From NCBI GenBank assembly GCA_047967505.1, contig CM106539.1: 64,000 nt of DNA, one strand, 5' to 3'. Positions 11,879 through 23,382 of the stretch are shown here, piece by piece; the first letter of the stretch is position 1, and every line of letters begins with the position of its first letter. The stretch is from Dipteris shenzhenensis. Its lineage: Eukaryota; Polypodiophyta; Polypodiopsida; Gleicheniales. A program made the position numbers and the translations under genes. The notes beneath the pieces were generated by a model. The model saw only the letters and a list, made by a program, of their open reading frames with translations, ran no database searches and had not been told where the DNA came from.

Positions 11879-12217
11879 TTGATGGCACCAATCAAGAACA
11901 TTGCCAGACCCATAGGACACCACCTCCACCCTTCTTCCTCCAGCACCATGACCTCCATGGCATATGTGCACACGAACCTCTTCGGGTCTAGTGGCACCTC
12001 CCATCATCGCTCCCGTGAGCCAACCCCTACATTGAGTCAATCCTCCCCCAATTCTCGTGAGGCCTCCCCCAAATCCCAAGAGCGTAAGCCCTCCCCTAGG
12101 TCCCATGAGCCCTCCCCCAAGTCCCATGAGTCATCCCCAAAGTCCCGTGAGTCCTCCCCCAATTCTCGTGAGCCTTCCCATCCACATGAGCCCTCCCCCC
12201 AAGTCCTAAGAGCATGA
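11879..12217 (+). CDS. Ser-Pro-rich repeat ORF (SPKSHE-type repeats), likely remnant
   Basis: 112 codons from ATG. The first 50 residues are not repetitive. Then come about ten near-copies of a six- or seven-residue unit, variants of S-P-K-S-H/R-E (SPNSREASPKSQE, SPKSHESSPKSRE), encoded by a DNA unit of about 21 bp. After 12217 the repeat continues in another frame to about 12300, so the ORF is broken by a frameshift. SP-K motifs are known as DNA minor-groove binding elements in some histone tails, which is notable because a histone-fold remnant follows at 12541-13039 on the same strand. Whether both were one gene is inference. Confidence 0.4.
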   Translation: MMAPIKNIARPIGHHLHPSSSSTMTSMAYVHTNLFGSSGTSHHRSREPTPTLSQSSPNSREASPKSQERKPSPRSHEPSPKSHESSPKSRESSPNSREPSHPHEPSPQVLRA

Positions 12218-12540
12218 GTCCTCCAACAACTCCCATGAGGCCTCCCCAAAATCCCATGAGTCACCAACCCCCAACTCCCAGGAGGGCTCCAAAGATTCAT
12301 TTCTTGATGAGTATCATGGGATGCCCTCCCTTGATAATCATGATAGGACTACTATGAGATTTCCTCCCCATGAGAGATAGGCCACCCCTCCCAGCAGTGA
12401 GAGGACTCCTCCAAATGAGCAGAATGTTTTTGAGAACCTCCCCGATATCGAGAAGCTTTAAGAGAGGATTCCCGAAAAGCAAACTGCAAGAAAGAGTACC
12501 ATCAGTTCTTGTGCCCATGCCACCACCTGAGAATCCTAGG

Positions 12541-13039
12541 GTCAGGACAAAGCAGACGTTGAGGAAGCCCCATCACAAGGACCTAAGAAAAGTGCAAGCT
12601 CAAGTCAACCACGAGAGGAGGATTCGGAGAAGGATCAGCATAGAGAAGAGCAATGCAAGAAGCTCAAAGTAGACAAGAGGCCATGGAGCCATGTCTGGGT
12701 ACCTTTACAGCCTTTAACAGAGTAAGGAAGCCATACAAAGCAAATCTAGGAGCAAGGGCCCTAAGGAATATCATACAACTGTAGAAGAGCACCAACAATC
12801 TAATCCCGTGTGCTCCTTTCCAACGTGTGGTATGAGAGATAGCACAGGGGTACAAAGACAATGTGTGCTTCAACACAGGAGCTATGGAGGCGCTCCAAGA
12901 GGCTGTGAATCAAGTCATCACCTCTTTGTTAGAGGACGCTAGCTTCTGTTCCATCCACACAAAGAAGGTCATGTTCATGCACAAGGACATGGCTCTAGCA
13001 AAGCAGCTATGGATGGGACCCACGCTTGAAGCCCTATAA
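12541..13039 (+). pseudogene. Broken histone-H3-like gene (divergent H3 family)
   Basis: Two reading frames together resemble histone H3. The frame at 12541 begins VRTKQTLRKP, matching the H3 amino terminus ARTKQTARKS, followed by a basic tail to 12672. In the next frame, from about 12719, come RKPYKANLGARALRNIIQ (H3: KPHRYRPGTVALREIRKYQ), then KSTNNLI, PFQRVV, EIAQGYKDN, AMEALQEA, LLEDASFCSIHTKKVMFM and KDMALAKQLW, the order of helix alphaN to alpha3 in H3 ([43 protein letters not shown]). Two stops (after IIQL and after RVV) and a frameshift make it a pseudogene as read. Loop 1 has ordinary H3 length, so the longer loop typical of plant CENH3 is not seen. It could still be a decayed H3 variant. 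Confidence 0.75.
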
Positions 13040-13129
13040 TATCATGGAGCCCACCCTTCGGCTACCCCTTGCCCTTGAAGGCACATTGTTGTATCTGAGG
13101 CCCAGAGGGTGATATTTTTTAATAAAATA

Positions 13130-13443
13130 TATCTAGATTTTGTACATAACCGTCCTCCAATGCTTCTATTGTAGGAGAGTGAGACCATCATCAAAATAGA
13201 CCTTAGACCCCTTCAAGGTTGCCCTCATGCTCATGAGGGTGGATCTGTCCAAAGCATTTTTGAACTTCATTACTAGTGGCCTGATTGATGCATCTGCCTT
13301 GCCCACCCTCTAGGCTATCTCACAATTGATATTGACCCCCATTTTAGTGAACAAGATCTTAGCATCTGCCATTGGAGTGTATCCCATTGCTAGGCCCCTT
13401 ACCAAGAAATTCAGCACCTTGGTGGTCCTCTTTTCCTCCTCAG
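13130..13443 (-). pseudogene. LINE ORF1-like fragment (tentative)
   Basis: One minus-strand frame with a single TAG reads KRTTKVLNFLVRGLAMG, KILFTKMGVNINCEIA, RVGKADASIRPLVMKF and LKGSKVYFDDGLTLLQ. The sequence of an RVGK element, a RPLVMKF strand and a KGSKVYFDDGLT end resembles the nucleic-acid-binding middle of L1-type ORF1 proteins. This is family resemblance recalled from memory. The next LINE remnant, at 13780, is on the opposite strand. Confidence 0.4.
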
Positions 13444-13453
13444 GCACTTCAAA

Positions 13454-13456
<3 letters not shown>

Positions 13457-13496
<40 letters not shown>
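13457..13496. repeat. (GA)n microsatellite
   Basis: About 20 uninterrupted AG dinucleotides, followed by purine-rich DNA to about 13650 and a short (GT)n near 13655. Confidence 0.9.
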
Positions 13497-13499
<3 letters not shown>

Positions 13500-13779
13500 G
13501 GGAGGAAATGATAGATATCTAGATAGAGAGGAAATATAGGGATAGGGGGGGAGGGGATAAATGGAGAGAATAAGGGAAGGGAGGAGAAGGAAATTAAGGG
13601 ATAAAATTAGTGAGAGAGTGAAGGGTTAGAAAAAATAGTGTTAAAGGAAAGAATGTGTGTGTGTGTGCACACGCATGTTCTTCTTGCATGTCTACATCCG
13701 GCTTGATATATTTTGTGCCAAGAAGGCAAATACATGACAACACTGCCAATTCGTATATAGGCATCAAATATGCTAAATA

Positions 13780-13950
13780 CACAAATCAAGATGTACTAAT
13801 TATGTAGGCTGATATTGCTAAGGATTTTGATACTATGGAATGGGATTTCATTGCTCAGGTAATGCATAGATTGGATTTCGATTCAAGAATTTGCAATTCT
13901 ATCTTTTGGTTATATCAAAAGAGTACTGCTTTATGCATGGTTGGCAGTGA
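13780..13950 (+). pseudogene. LINE reverse transcriptase fragment
   Basis: Plus-strand translation gives ADIAKDFDTMEWDFIAQV and then SIFWLYQKSTALCMVG. This matches the LINE RT block (D)xAKAFDTVxWxFL...L with the first catalytic Asp region. A stop precedes ADIAKDF, and no other RT block follows in the next 300 bp. It is a short truncated piece. Confidence 0.7.
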
Positions 13951-15700
13951 TCTCTCCTGCTGCCCTTAGTCCAAGTGGTGTAGAGTAAGGGATTCCTACA
14001 GCATCAAGTAGGACATGCTTGCTACAAAATGCGAGGCCTTGGATGGCGACCATGAAGATAACATTATGGCTAGGGCAAGAGATGAAGAGATCATCGATAC
14101 TGATGTACTCAGACCAGGAGGATGAAAGTGAGTTGGGATCATTTGTGTTTTGGTGAATTGCCTTTAAAAGGCTGTGAATCTGTTCTTTTAAATCAAGCAA
14201 TTTTCAGACCAAGTCTCCATACCAAGTACCCTTAATGCCCCTTTACAAAGCTATTGAATATATTCCAATCATTCTCATCCAAAGTATACTTATTGCTATT
14301 ACACTCATAGGAGAGGTTTGCCAATGCAATGACACTCTCAATTTGGTCTTGTTCTTCAAAATTAGATTCTTGTGCATATGCATCTACAAATCTAGTTGAC
14401 CAAGGTTCTAGCCACCTCTTCATGTCCTCACCCTTTGGCTTCATATGCAAACGCTCACACATTTCATGAGCACTTTTCACCCCTTTCTTCAAATCTTCGA
14501 TGACTTTATCATCAGTTGAGACACAATTATAGCCTCCTAGATTAGCTTTTGGCATGTTCTGTTTGAGGTTCAATTCCCTCTAGACATACTCTTGCTTCTT
14601 GTGTGCCCTTGGAAATAAGGGACTATCCTCTTTACATTCAAAGTGTGCAAGTGCGTTTAGACTACTAGCACTATATAGCATGTCCATCAAGTTATAAGCA
14701 CGTTCTTGTCCACCATGATTGCAATCTTACTGAAGAAGATTTCAATTACATTTTGATCTTGCGTGATAGAAAGGGCACCTAAGGCCGTGACAAAACACAA
14801 AATGGCATGAGAGCTGTGCATCTAAGAAAGCGTCCTTAGTTATGAAGTTTCTATTCAATGTATAGTGTGTATGATGAACAATCTAAGACCTCCAAATTTG
14901 GAAGAAAAGGACACTTTGCTCATAAGATGGACTTAGTCCACAAGGCTCAAGTGCGGGGACAAGAAGATGTCAATGTAGTCTTTGGCAATTTCAAGATAAG
15001 CTTGTGTTTCCAACATGGTCCTCCCTTTTCTATGCATTCCATTGTTTGCTAGTTCTCCCAAACACCATTGCAATTGTCTATTACATATCCTTTGAGCTCC
15101 AGAATTTTGGTCGTCATCTCGCCTAATATCTCCCTCCCTTAGCATATAATTGTGGATGGAAAAAGCATCATACACAATAATAACATGATTTAAGGTGATC
15201 CAAACATTGCCAATAGCCAATTGACCCTTAGGCATATCAAGCTAATCTTTTCCCATTATGTTCAAACTAGTCTTGATCATGTAGCCCATGAAATTCATTT
15301 TCTAAAACTTTTGCTGAGAGTGGCCATCCATCCCATTTGATCCTAACTTTACTATCTTTTTTATCTATATAATCAAACAACATTAATGTCCTTCATCGGC
15401 CATTTTTGTGATAATCCAACCAAGGGCACATATGTCAGATTGTGGATTGTATCTCCCTTATTCTACAAAAACCAATAACTTTGGTGCAAGCCAACACTTC
15501 CCTATCTAATAAAAAAGCTACATTTTTATTGTGTGTTGCGTTGGATCTAGCTTGATGGATTTCCTTTTTAAATTATCATTTTGCAGGACCTTACATCACA
15601 CAAGTGGATGATTTGCAATAGTTTCACAGTTACTTCCATGGTTTCCTCGACCACTTAGCCTTACAACTCTTCTTTGGTGTCTCCCCCCCAACCCCCTAGA
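13951..15700 (-). pseudogene. Decayed protein-coding region, unidentified, with a possible kinase fragment
   Basis: Minus-strand frames with coding character follow one another. Around 15440 a piece reads YNPQSDICALGWIITKMADEG, which resembles kinase subdomain IX (SDxxxLGxIxxEM). Around 15330 is KVRIKWDGWPLSAKVLENEF. 15235-14936 is open and includes WCLGELANNGMHRKGRTM. 14573-14232 is open and rich in charged residues (EDLKKGVKSAHEMCERL, SNFEEQDQIESVIALANLSY). Stops and frame changes separate them. I do not recognise the whole, and the kinase reading rests on one motif. Confidence 0.35.
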
Positions 15701-15724
15701 CCAATTTTATGAAAGGGATTTGTT

Positions 15725-16030
15725 ATAGCAAGGTCCTATAAGAATGCAATAAAGTGGTTTTGGATACTTGCTTTCGCATGGGTTACAATAAGGTTTTACA
15801 TGGATGTGGCAAAGCAAATCTAAATACTATGTTTCAATATGTCACTACAACAAAGTTTTGCATGGATGCGGCAAAGAGAGTTTGAATATTATGTTTTGGC
15901 ATCGGATATAGTAAGTTCTTTCATGAATTCATCCATACACATTTAATTATTACATTCTTGTATATTATCAAGGGTTTCATGGAATAAAAATAGTGGCAAG
16001 GCCCTCTATGAATGTGGTAAAGCACCATGG
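15725..16030. repeat. Degenerate tandem repeat, unit roughly 65-70 bp
   Basis: Phrases such as AAGGTTTTACATGGATGTGGCAAAGCAAAT and ACTATGTTTTGGCATGGG recur four or five times with variation. Confidence 0.55.
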
Positions 16031-16039
16031 TGTTTTTCA

Positions 16040-16780
16040 ATTCTTGTAAAAACAAAAATACAGAAGCAATTAATAAGTTTGGGATATATATACTTCATAA
16101 AGTTCCCAATATTGGGCATAGTAAAGCTCTAGATGTTTGTGTTTGGTAAGAAATAATTGTTATGTATTGTAATAAAATATTTTGTCAATTTGACTAATCT
16201 AAACATATGGTTTTTGTAACATTTTGAAGCATATATGTCATTTATAAAATTTTCCAATCTTTGATGAAGAATTTCTATAAATGTTGTTTCTTTCATCTTG
16301 CACGAGCTCTTTGCATATTTCAAGTTAATTTTCATACCTCTTTAGTCTCGGAACTTGGTGTGTGTAGCACACATGCTTTAGTTTCTTTGATATTTGTTTC
16401 TCTTACTTTTGGTATACATGCTTTGGCTCGTTTACTCTTCGTTTCTCTTAGTCTTTTGGCACTACCATCGAGCTTGAAACTTGCACATTGCCTCTTGTTG
16501 CACTATAGTATCTCTCTTTCATGTGTGTAGACTCTAATAACATGCATGCTAGATTCTATATCTCTCATATTGCCTCCAAAATGACTTCAAAAGTAGTAAT
16601 GTACCTCACACATAAGGATTAAAAAAATTCTTCTAGGGAAAAAATACAACTACATTATGGGATTTATAATTTTAAAGAATATTTATAGAGGGGGCGTAAG
16701 GAAATGCAAAAAATAGGTTACATAGGGTTTTAGAATAGAAGCCTTTAATGCATGTGATATAGATATATTAATCTAAGTGA
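16040..16780. other. No recognisable gene
   Basis: AT-rich DNA with only short ORFs lacking any motif. Confidence 0.5.
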
Positions 16781-16784
16781 CCCC

Positions 16785-17000
16785 CCGAGTTCATCTGTGA
16801 GACATGGGCATCTATCTCCATGGAGTAGTGCTCCACCATGACTAGACCTCAAGTCATTCAAAGCTTGCCAGGCTAGCACATCAAAGTCTATGTGTGTTTT
16901 GTAACAATCCACATTTCTGTCTTTGAGTTCCTTGACATACAGGGATTACAATGCTTGAATCTCCATTGCCCAATCAAAATTTTAGGATTCTGGGCCACTA
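16785..17000 (+). repeat. Dispersed repeat, copy 1
   Basis: Shares many stretches with 39600-39840 in the same orientation (ACATGGGCATC, CTCAAGTCATTCA, TATGTGTGTTT, TTGAGTTCC, TCAGGATTC-like end). Identity is moderate by eye. No coding potential was seen. Confidence 0.55.
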
Positions 17001-17459
17001 AGCATTAGATACAACTCGTTTACTCACCGAACATGTGAGAAATAAAATTTCGAGCATGCAAAGAATGTATAACAAAACTTAGTACTACTTGAGTTACTCG
17101 AATCATACTTGTGGTATTTTCATGTATTCATATAGCATAATGCATATACTATTCAAGCTACTAAGAGTATGTATGATATTCATAAGTATAGTCCTAAAAT
17201 TATTATGTAGTATTCACTCTTCAAGGCTTCTCTATCTTGGGCATGTAAAGAACAAGACGCAACATGCAACATTTTCTTATTTTCCCTTTTTGCACTACTA
17301 TGACGAAAACAAAACAAAACAAAACATAGTACATGCAAAAACATAGTCTAATCAAGCTAGTTAAACTAATCAAGCTACTAGAAAACAAAGCAATTTCACT
17401 ACTAGAAAGCAAAACAATTTTAACCTCCAAGCTAGTATAATTTTAACCACAAGGCTAGT

Positions 17460-19230
17460 ACAATCACATAGCTAGTGTCTAACCTAAACCAGCTCGGTGA
17501 TATATTATTGTTCCAACCACCAAGGTAGTTTAGGACAATCACATTAACTCCAAGGCAGCCCTACAAACTAGCCCAAAAATTAAACAACTAAACTAATTTA
17601 ACTACAACAAAACTTAGTTTGGGACAACATTAATCAGCTCAATCATATATTGATGTTCTAACCACTGGGCTAGTTTTGGATGATCGCATTAAGTCCAAGC
17701 CAACTTGTGTATGACCCAAACCTTTCCTAAAAATTTAACTACTAGGAAACACAACAATTTTAACCACCAGGCTAGTCATTAATTATTTTTGTTGCAAAAT
17801 ATGTTTCTATTTATTTTTGTTCAACCTCATTGGTTTAGAACAATCACATAACTTCTATGTGACTTTCAAGAACCAACTGGGTGAAATATTTCATAATGTT
17901 CCAACCATCGGGCTGGTTTAGGACAATCACATTAAGTTTAGTTTAGAAACTAATTGGTATATGACCCAAACCAAACCATCTCGAAAAGTAAACTTAACTA
18001 ATTTAACTGCTACAAAACACAACACTTTCAACCACTAATCCAAGCATTAATTAGACAACAATAATATATTACTATTTATTTCTATTGTAAAATATATTGC
18101 TGTTAATTTCTATTCAACTATGCTAGTTTAGGACAATCACATAACTAGTGTTTGACCTAAACCATCATAGTGATATATTGCATGATGTTCTAACCATCGG
18201 GCTAGTTTAGGACAATCACATTAAGTCCCAGCCAGCCCTATTTAGAAATTAAACCATTAAACTATTTTAAAACTCAATCATAGACAACCATAGGGCTAGT
18301 TTAGGCAACCAGTGACTTGCATTGTATCAAGCATGTGTATGATGTGCTCATCCCACTTCTTGTGTCCCGTTCACTTTTTGCACATGTCCTTATTTAGAGC
18401 AACTCTCGTATTCTCATGCCAAAACATTGTCACTCTATCAATGACTTCCACACTTAGGCTCTCTCTCCTTTTCTTGCATTTTATTCAAGCCCACAGACTT
18501 TTTGGATCAGGATGTTTGTGCATTACTTCCACTATGCATCTAACCATTGGAGCCACATTTTTCCTTTTGATTGATGACATATTTGATCTTGTGTACCCAA
18601 GCCATGTCTCCTTGGTTTTAGGGGATCCCAACATGTCACACTCTTTAAGCTAGTTGATCTAAGACGTGCACCCCTTTCACTTTTTGTAGGCCATTTCTTA
18701 GGTTAGAGAGCATCGTCTCTTAGGCGTGCATCTCCCGAGGTGTTGATAGGGTTGTCACTCAATGAATTTTAGGGTGCAGCCTAAAGATTGTAAAGACTCA
18801 AGGTTGGTATTCATATGAATGGCTTGATGTTGCTACCTTGAATGTGCCCACCAATTCTGAGACCATAGCTCTTGTTCTTTCCTCTGATGGCAATGATCGA
18901 ATGCCTGCATGGGTAACCACTCCCTCCTACTGCTTTGCAAGGAAATTATTTCTTCTTGGAGTATTCCCCTCCGCAAACGTTGCAAAATTGCCTTCCATTG
19001 CTACTTCAATACCATGCCATTTCTTTCCTCACCCCAGAGTCTATTCCTTGTGCCTTGACCAAGTGTTTCAACTTTCCTATCTCGTAACCTCTATCTGCTT
19101 CTCTTGTAAGCCATGACAAGCTACATCTTGCCATTGATGCCATGGTGAAGATCAGTGAGCTAGCAAAATAGACCCACCAAAACTAGCTAGCCTATGAGGC
19201 AAGCAAAGAATAGAAGACAACTTATTCGAG
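17460..19230 (-). repeat. Right arm of the large inverted repeat, with minisatellite
   Basis: Reverse-complement counterpart of 5395-7090. 17460-18310 is an array of the motif CAACCACCGGGCTAGTTTAGGACAATCACATT with variants. 18312-18655 matches, inverted, the block at 5903-6145. 18730-19230 matches, inverted, 5395-5890. The two arms are separated by about 10.4 kb. Confidence 0.6.
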
Positions 19231-20361
19231 TATAGAAGGTAACACCCCCCCTTGTGAATTATTCAAATTTCCCTAACACATTATTTTCCCCCCTTCCCCC
19301 TTCTCTCTCTTATCCTTTCTCCACTCCTTGTAAGCACTAAACTTATAATAATTATTTGCATATTTAATTAGGTCCTCTTGTCCCATACACTTTTGTATGT
19401 GTTATATTTCTACTTACTACAATACTCTTTTGATAGGATCAATTTGGTGGTCCGGTTATATTGCATATAGAGCTATTAGAGACTTATTTTGGTGATTCAT
19501 TCATGGGTCTTGTAGAGCTAATAAACACTTATTTTGGTAGTCCTTCCCCCATTTGCCCAAAAAATTAAGCCATTATCCACGGAGTCTTTTTGCTACCATC
19601 CACCAATAACTACCATACATAGTGCCATACAAAGCTCATCACGTGGTATGGCTTTTATAGGTAAGTTCCCTCAAGTTTTAGCTATGCAAACCCATGGGTA
19701 TCGGGGATCCAACTACTTCCCTCTTATCTATGTGTGTGAGATATTGGCTCTTTGCATCTCTATTGCTACTCTCATTGGACCTGTGGCGTGACTTGTGCAA
19801 GCATCTCAATCCCTCACACACTCGTGGCAACTTCTAAGGTATGCAAGCTAGCTCTTGCTTTGAAAACGTTTCACTAGCAAGGATGTACTCAGCATCATAT
19901 TTGGAGGTTTTGCATTAGTAGATGTTTCCTCTTGTAGGTGTTATACTCCAATCGCTATCCATTCTTGACCTACTGGCTCGTCTTTCTCTCGTATGAATTC
20001 TATCCAGTCCGTCTCCCTTGTAAAGCACTCTTATGATCTATGCCTTCTCTAGCCTATTTTGATAGTCTCTGCATGGATGTATATAAGTCCAGTGATGATA
20101 ACTACATACGAGGACCTATATGGGAGTTAATTGTCCTGTGTTTCCACATTGATGATAGACCCAAATAGTTACACTACGTAAGACTCTCGAATGTGAGATG
20201 TATTTTTTAGTATGTTATTGCTCGTGGTTTCTTGCATCTATTGTATTGCACTTTGGCTACTTCATGACTCTCCATTCTATACTCCACTGTTATACACTAT
20301 GGATTTGCTAGTAGTAAATCATGGCACACTATACACTTTAACATAGTCTTCAAATTTGCAT
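19231..20361. other. No recognisable gene
   Basis: AT-rich DNA. A small repeated theme around 19440-19560 (GAGCTA...ACTTATTTTGGTGATTC) hints at a decayed tandem repeat. Confidence 0.45.
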
Positions 20362-20689
20362 AATAGTGCACAAGTCCAAGATCTTTCATGTTGAACTCTG
20401 TAGATAAGTCTTGTTTCAATTTCTTGATGAAGCTATCATTGCTTCCAGTCACAATCACATCATCTACATACAAAAGTGCAATAGTAATGTCTTCCCCTTG
20501 AACTTTATAGTAGAGAGTATGATCTGCATTCGACTTTATGTATCCTAGATTAACAAAATACTTGTCAATTTTGCTATACCAACATTTGGGTGCTTGCTTT
20601 AAGCCGTAGAGACTTTTCTTGAGATGGAAAACCTAATTCTTTTTTCTTGGTTCAACATAACCTATTGGTTATTGTATGTAGACTTCCTC
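20362..20689 (-). pseudogene. Ty1/copia fragment B: second half of RT
   Basis: On the minus strand it begins GAGGAAGTCTAC, at the exact codon where fragment A (8346-10670) ends. It continues through the YKVQGEDITIALLYVDD catalytic block, SNDSFIKKLKQDLSTEF and MKDLGLVHY, then loses similarity. It belongs to the same family as the element at 25326-32864. At least one frame disruption is present. It is flanked at its broken end, after about 35 nt, by the ~80-bp satellite at 20727. Confidence 0.85.
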
Positions 20690-20726
20690 TTATTTTGATC
20701 TTTCCTTTCTTTAAGGCATTTGAATG

Positions 20727-20880
20727 TAATAACAATGACTTTGCATGAGGAGCCATCTAGTTCACAAGCTCAGATTGGCATTGAGTCAGAATCAGACTGT
20801 AATAATAATGACTTTGCATGAGGGACCATCTAATTCACATGCTCAAATTAGCATTAAGTTGGAGTTAGATTGTAAGAACA
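20727..20880 (+). repeat. Two tandem copies of the ~80-bp repeat
   Basis: Same unit as 8047-8285, same orientation (TAATAACAATGACTTTGCAT, GGACCATCTAATTCA, TTAGCATTAAGT). Confidence 0.75.
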
Positions 20881-20929
20881 TATCAAACTATTAGAATTTT
20901 CCAATGATCTAGAAATTCTCCCATGGCAA

Positions 20930-21350
20930 CTATCTAAAGGCAAGTTCACTCCGATGATTGAGAAATTCTCCCATGGCTAGACGATGATGTATATGACCAC
21001 CTACACTAGGCTAGGCCATCAACAAGCTAGGTGCATGTGCCATTGCTCCTCCCCCCTCATCCCATTGAATTATTATGATCTTGGCTCTGATGATTGAGAA
21101 ATTCCCCCATGGAAACCATCTAATCACACATCATGGCTAGACGATGATGCATATGACTGCCTACGCTAGGCTGGGCTACCAGCAAGCTGGGTACATGTGC
21201 CTCTGCTCCTCCCCGCTCCTCCCATTGAATTGTTATGATCTTAGCTCCGATGACCGAGAAATTCTCCCATGGCAACCATCTAATCGCAAGTCATGGCTAG
21301 ACAATGATGTATATGACCATCTACGCTGGGTTGGGCTACCAGCAAAATCT
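20930..21350 (+). repeat. Tandem repeat, unit about 165 bp, ~2.5 copies
   Basis: Each copy carries GATGATTGAGAAATTC, CTCCCATGG, a block ATGGCTAGACGATGATG, a TATGACC...CTACGCTAGGCT stretch and CCCATTGAATTATTATGATC. The first copy lacks about 26 bp. Confidence 0.8.
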
Positions 21351-23382
21351 AGCAGGTGGATTGTGTGCTCTTAGCATGATAGGCACCTAGAGTCACACAA
21401 ACTAACATAAGAAACGTAGGGTTTAGGAGTGGGAGGGTGGCAAGTCTAGCTATATAAAGGCCTTAAGGGAAGAGAAACAATTCAGCACACCCAGGAAAAT
21501 CCCACTCCTACCCCCTTCCATGCTCTCCAAGCCCCCTTCCCTCCCCTATGATGAATCTTCTGCTACAACCTCAATGCCCCTTCATAATGCTACCCAAGTC
21601 ATGGGATCCATTGTTTGCCTTGGCTCTCCATCCTGCAACACTCCACTAGCCATAGCCATGTTCAAGTCACCAAGTTTTTTTCAACATCGTGCCCTTCTTC
21701 TGGTTAGTAAGCTCAATGGAAAACCACCTGGTATTGGTGTGCTATGTTTGGAGACTGTCATGAAGAGGTCGAGACCCAGCCTATAGTGGCAGAGAACCAA
21801 CTCCTACTTGAGCACACGAGGCCTTTTCTATGCCTATCCATGGAAAAGGGAGAGGAGAACTCAACTTTGTAGCATATCATCGTTGTTCCATCAAGCACCA
21901 AGAGAGAACTCAACTTGGTGCACTCGTAAGTGAGCACAACCTTTGGCACTGGGGGAGGAGAAGTCAACTTGGTGATGAGCTCCAACACACTGAGAGCATT
22001 AGTGTGCTGGAGCTCACCAGTAAACTGAGTTCTCCTGCCCACTATTAAAGGTTGTGATTGATTACAGGGAGCTCACCACCCGGTTGAGTTATGTCTCCCA
22101 GTGCCTTGAAGGAAGTTACTATGAAGAAGGCTATGTTCAATTATGAGGTGCTCGTATTGTCCCCTACATACAAGGAGTTTCGAGCCAAAAGTGTAATAAA
22201 GTGCTAACTATGAGGTGCTCATATTGTCCCTTGCATACGAGGCACCAGGTCAAAAGTGTAAGAAAGTGCTAATAAGGGCAAAAAGTGACACCAAGTGCCA
22301 CCATAGTGGTGGTGTCGACAAGTGCTAAAAGTGTTTAAAGAAGTGTCACAAAGACAAAGTGCTAGCATCTTTGGATGTAATCTCTTTTGTTAAATGTTTT
22401 CTTTAGATGTAATTTATTTTGTTTCAATTTTGATGTAATACTATTATCACAAAAACCATCAGATGTAATTTCTTTTGTTTTAATTTCAAAGTAGTACCAT
22501 TATCGCAAAAACTATTTTTGTTTCGTTGCACCATGTGAGAATCAGAGACCACTAGGACTACTCCATGATAAGCATAGTGAGGAGCTCAACTTCCCAACAC
22601 TATTCTTCGGATCTCCAAGGGAGATTGGAAACAATAAATTGACATACATGGACATTGTAAAATGGGACCTAACACACAAGTCTTTAAAGTTTAGCCAAAA
22701 CATCCCCAATCTCCTTTTTAAGTCAATCAAAGTACTTATCAAACAAGTGATGCAATCCATTTGGGTTTGACTACGCAAAGGCACCTTTCAAAGTCGACAT
22801 CTCACTACAAGGGATGTTAGAGGAATACTAACATTGAAAGAATTCTTAAATCTAACATAGGATACTGAGATTTTGAGTCCTTAAGAACATCTCCAGATTA
22901 CAAAGAGAAACTTCGAAAGGAAGCATTTGCTACTATGATGCGCCAATTGGGACCACCTACTTTTTTTATTACGTTCTCTTGTGCTAAACGCCTATGGGAC
23001 CCCCTTGTGAGTTGCCTAAAATCAAACTACAACACAAACTTGCATGCATAGTGCCAATTTCATTCCTCCTATAGGTTTGAAGATCGTTAACAATGTGTTT
23101 GACTAGTGTAGCATTATTTTTTTTGCCAAAACCTAGTTCTTGTTCAAAAAATGATGGACATTTAAATTGAGGTGTTATTTCTTTTGATGTTTTTTTCCTT
23201 TGACTTCATGGTAAATGTTTTCCAAAAAATTTGGGGATTTTATGATCTATTGTAATTTTTAGGGTTATGATATATATAAAGGGGTAAGAGCTATTTTTAC
23301 ATTACATTCTCACTTTGACTTTTAGAGAGCCATAGAAACTTCCACCCTCAAAACTAACTCACTCCATCAGCCACTATGTGCC
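21351..23382. other. Repeat-rich stretch without a supported gene
   Basis: A TATATAAAG box near 21450 is followed by an 88-codon ORF at 21520-21786 with no recognisable motif. 21969-22019 holds a hairpin (arms GAGCTCCAACACACT and AGTGTGCTGGAGCTC). 22141-22280 has two copies of a ~68-bp unit containing GAGGTGCTCGTATTGTCCC. 22371-22510 has two AT-rich copies containing GATGTAAT and TTTTGTTT. No function is assigned. Confidence 0.45.

Noticed and set aside
12541-13039. Functional CENH3
   Set aside because: Two stops and a frameshift, and loop 1 has canonical H3 length.
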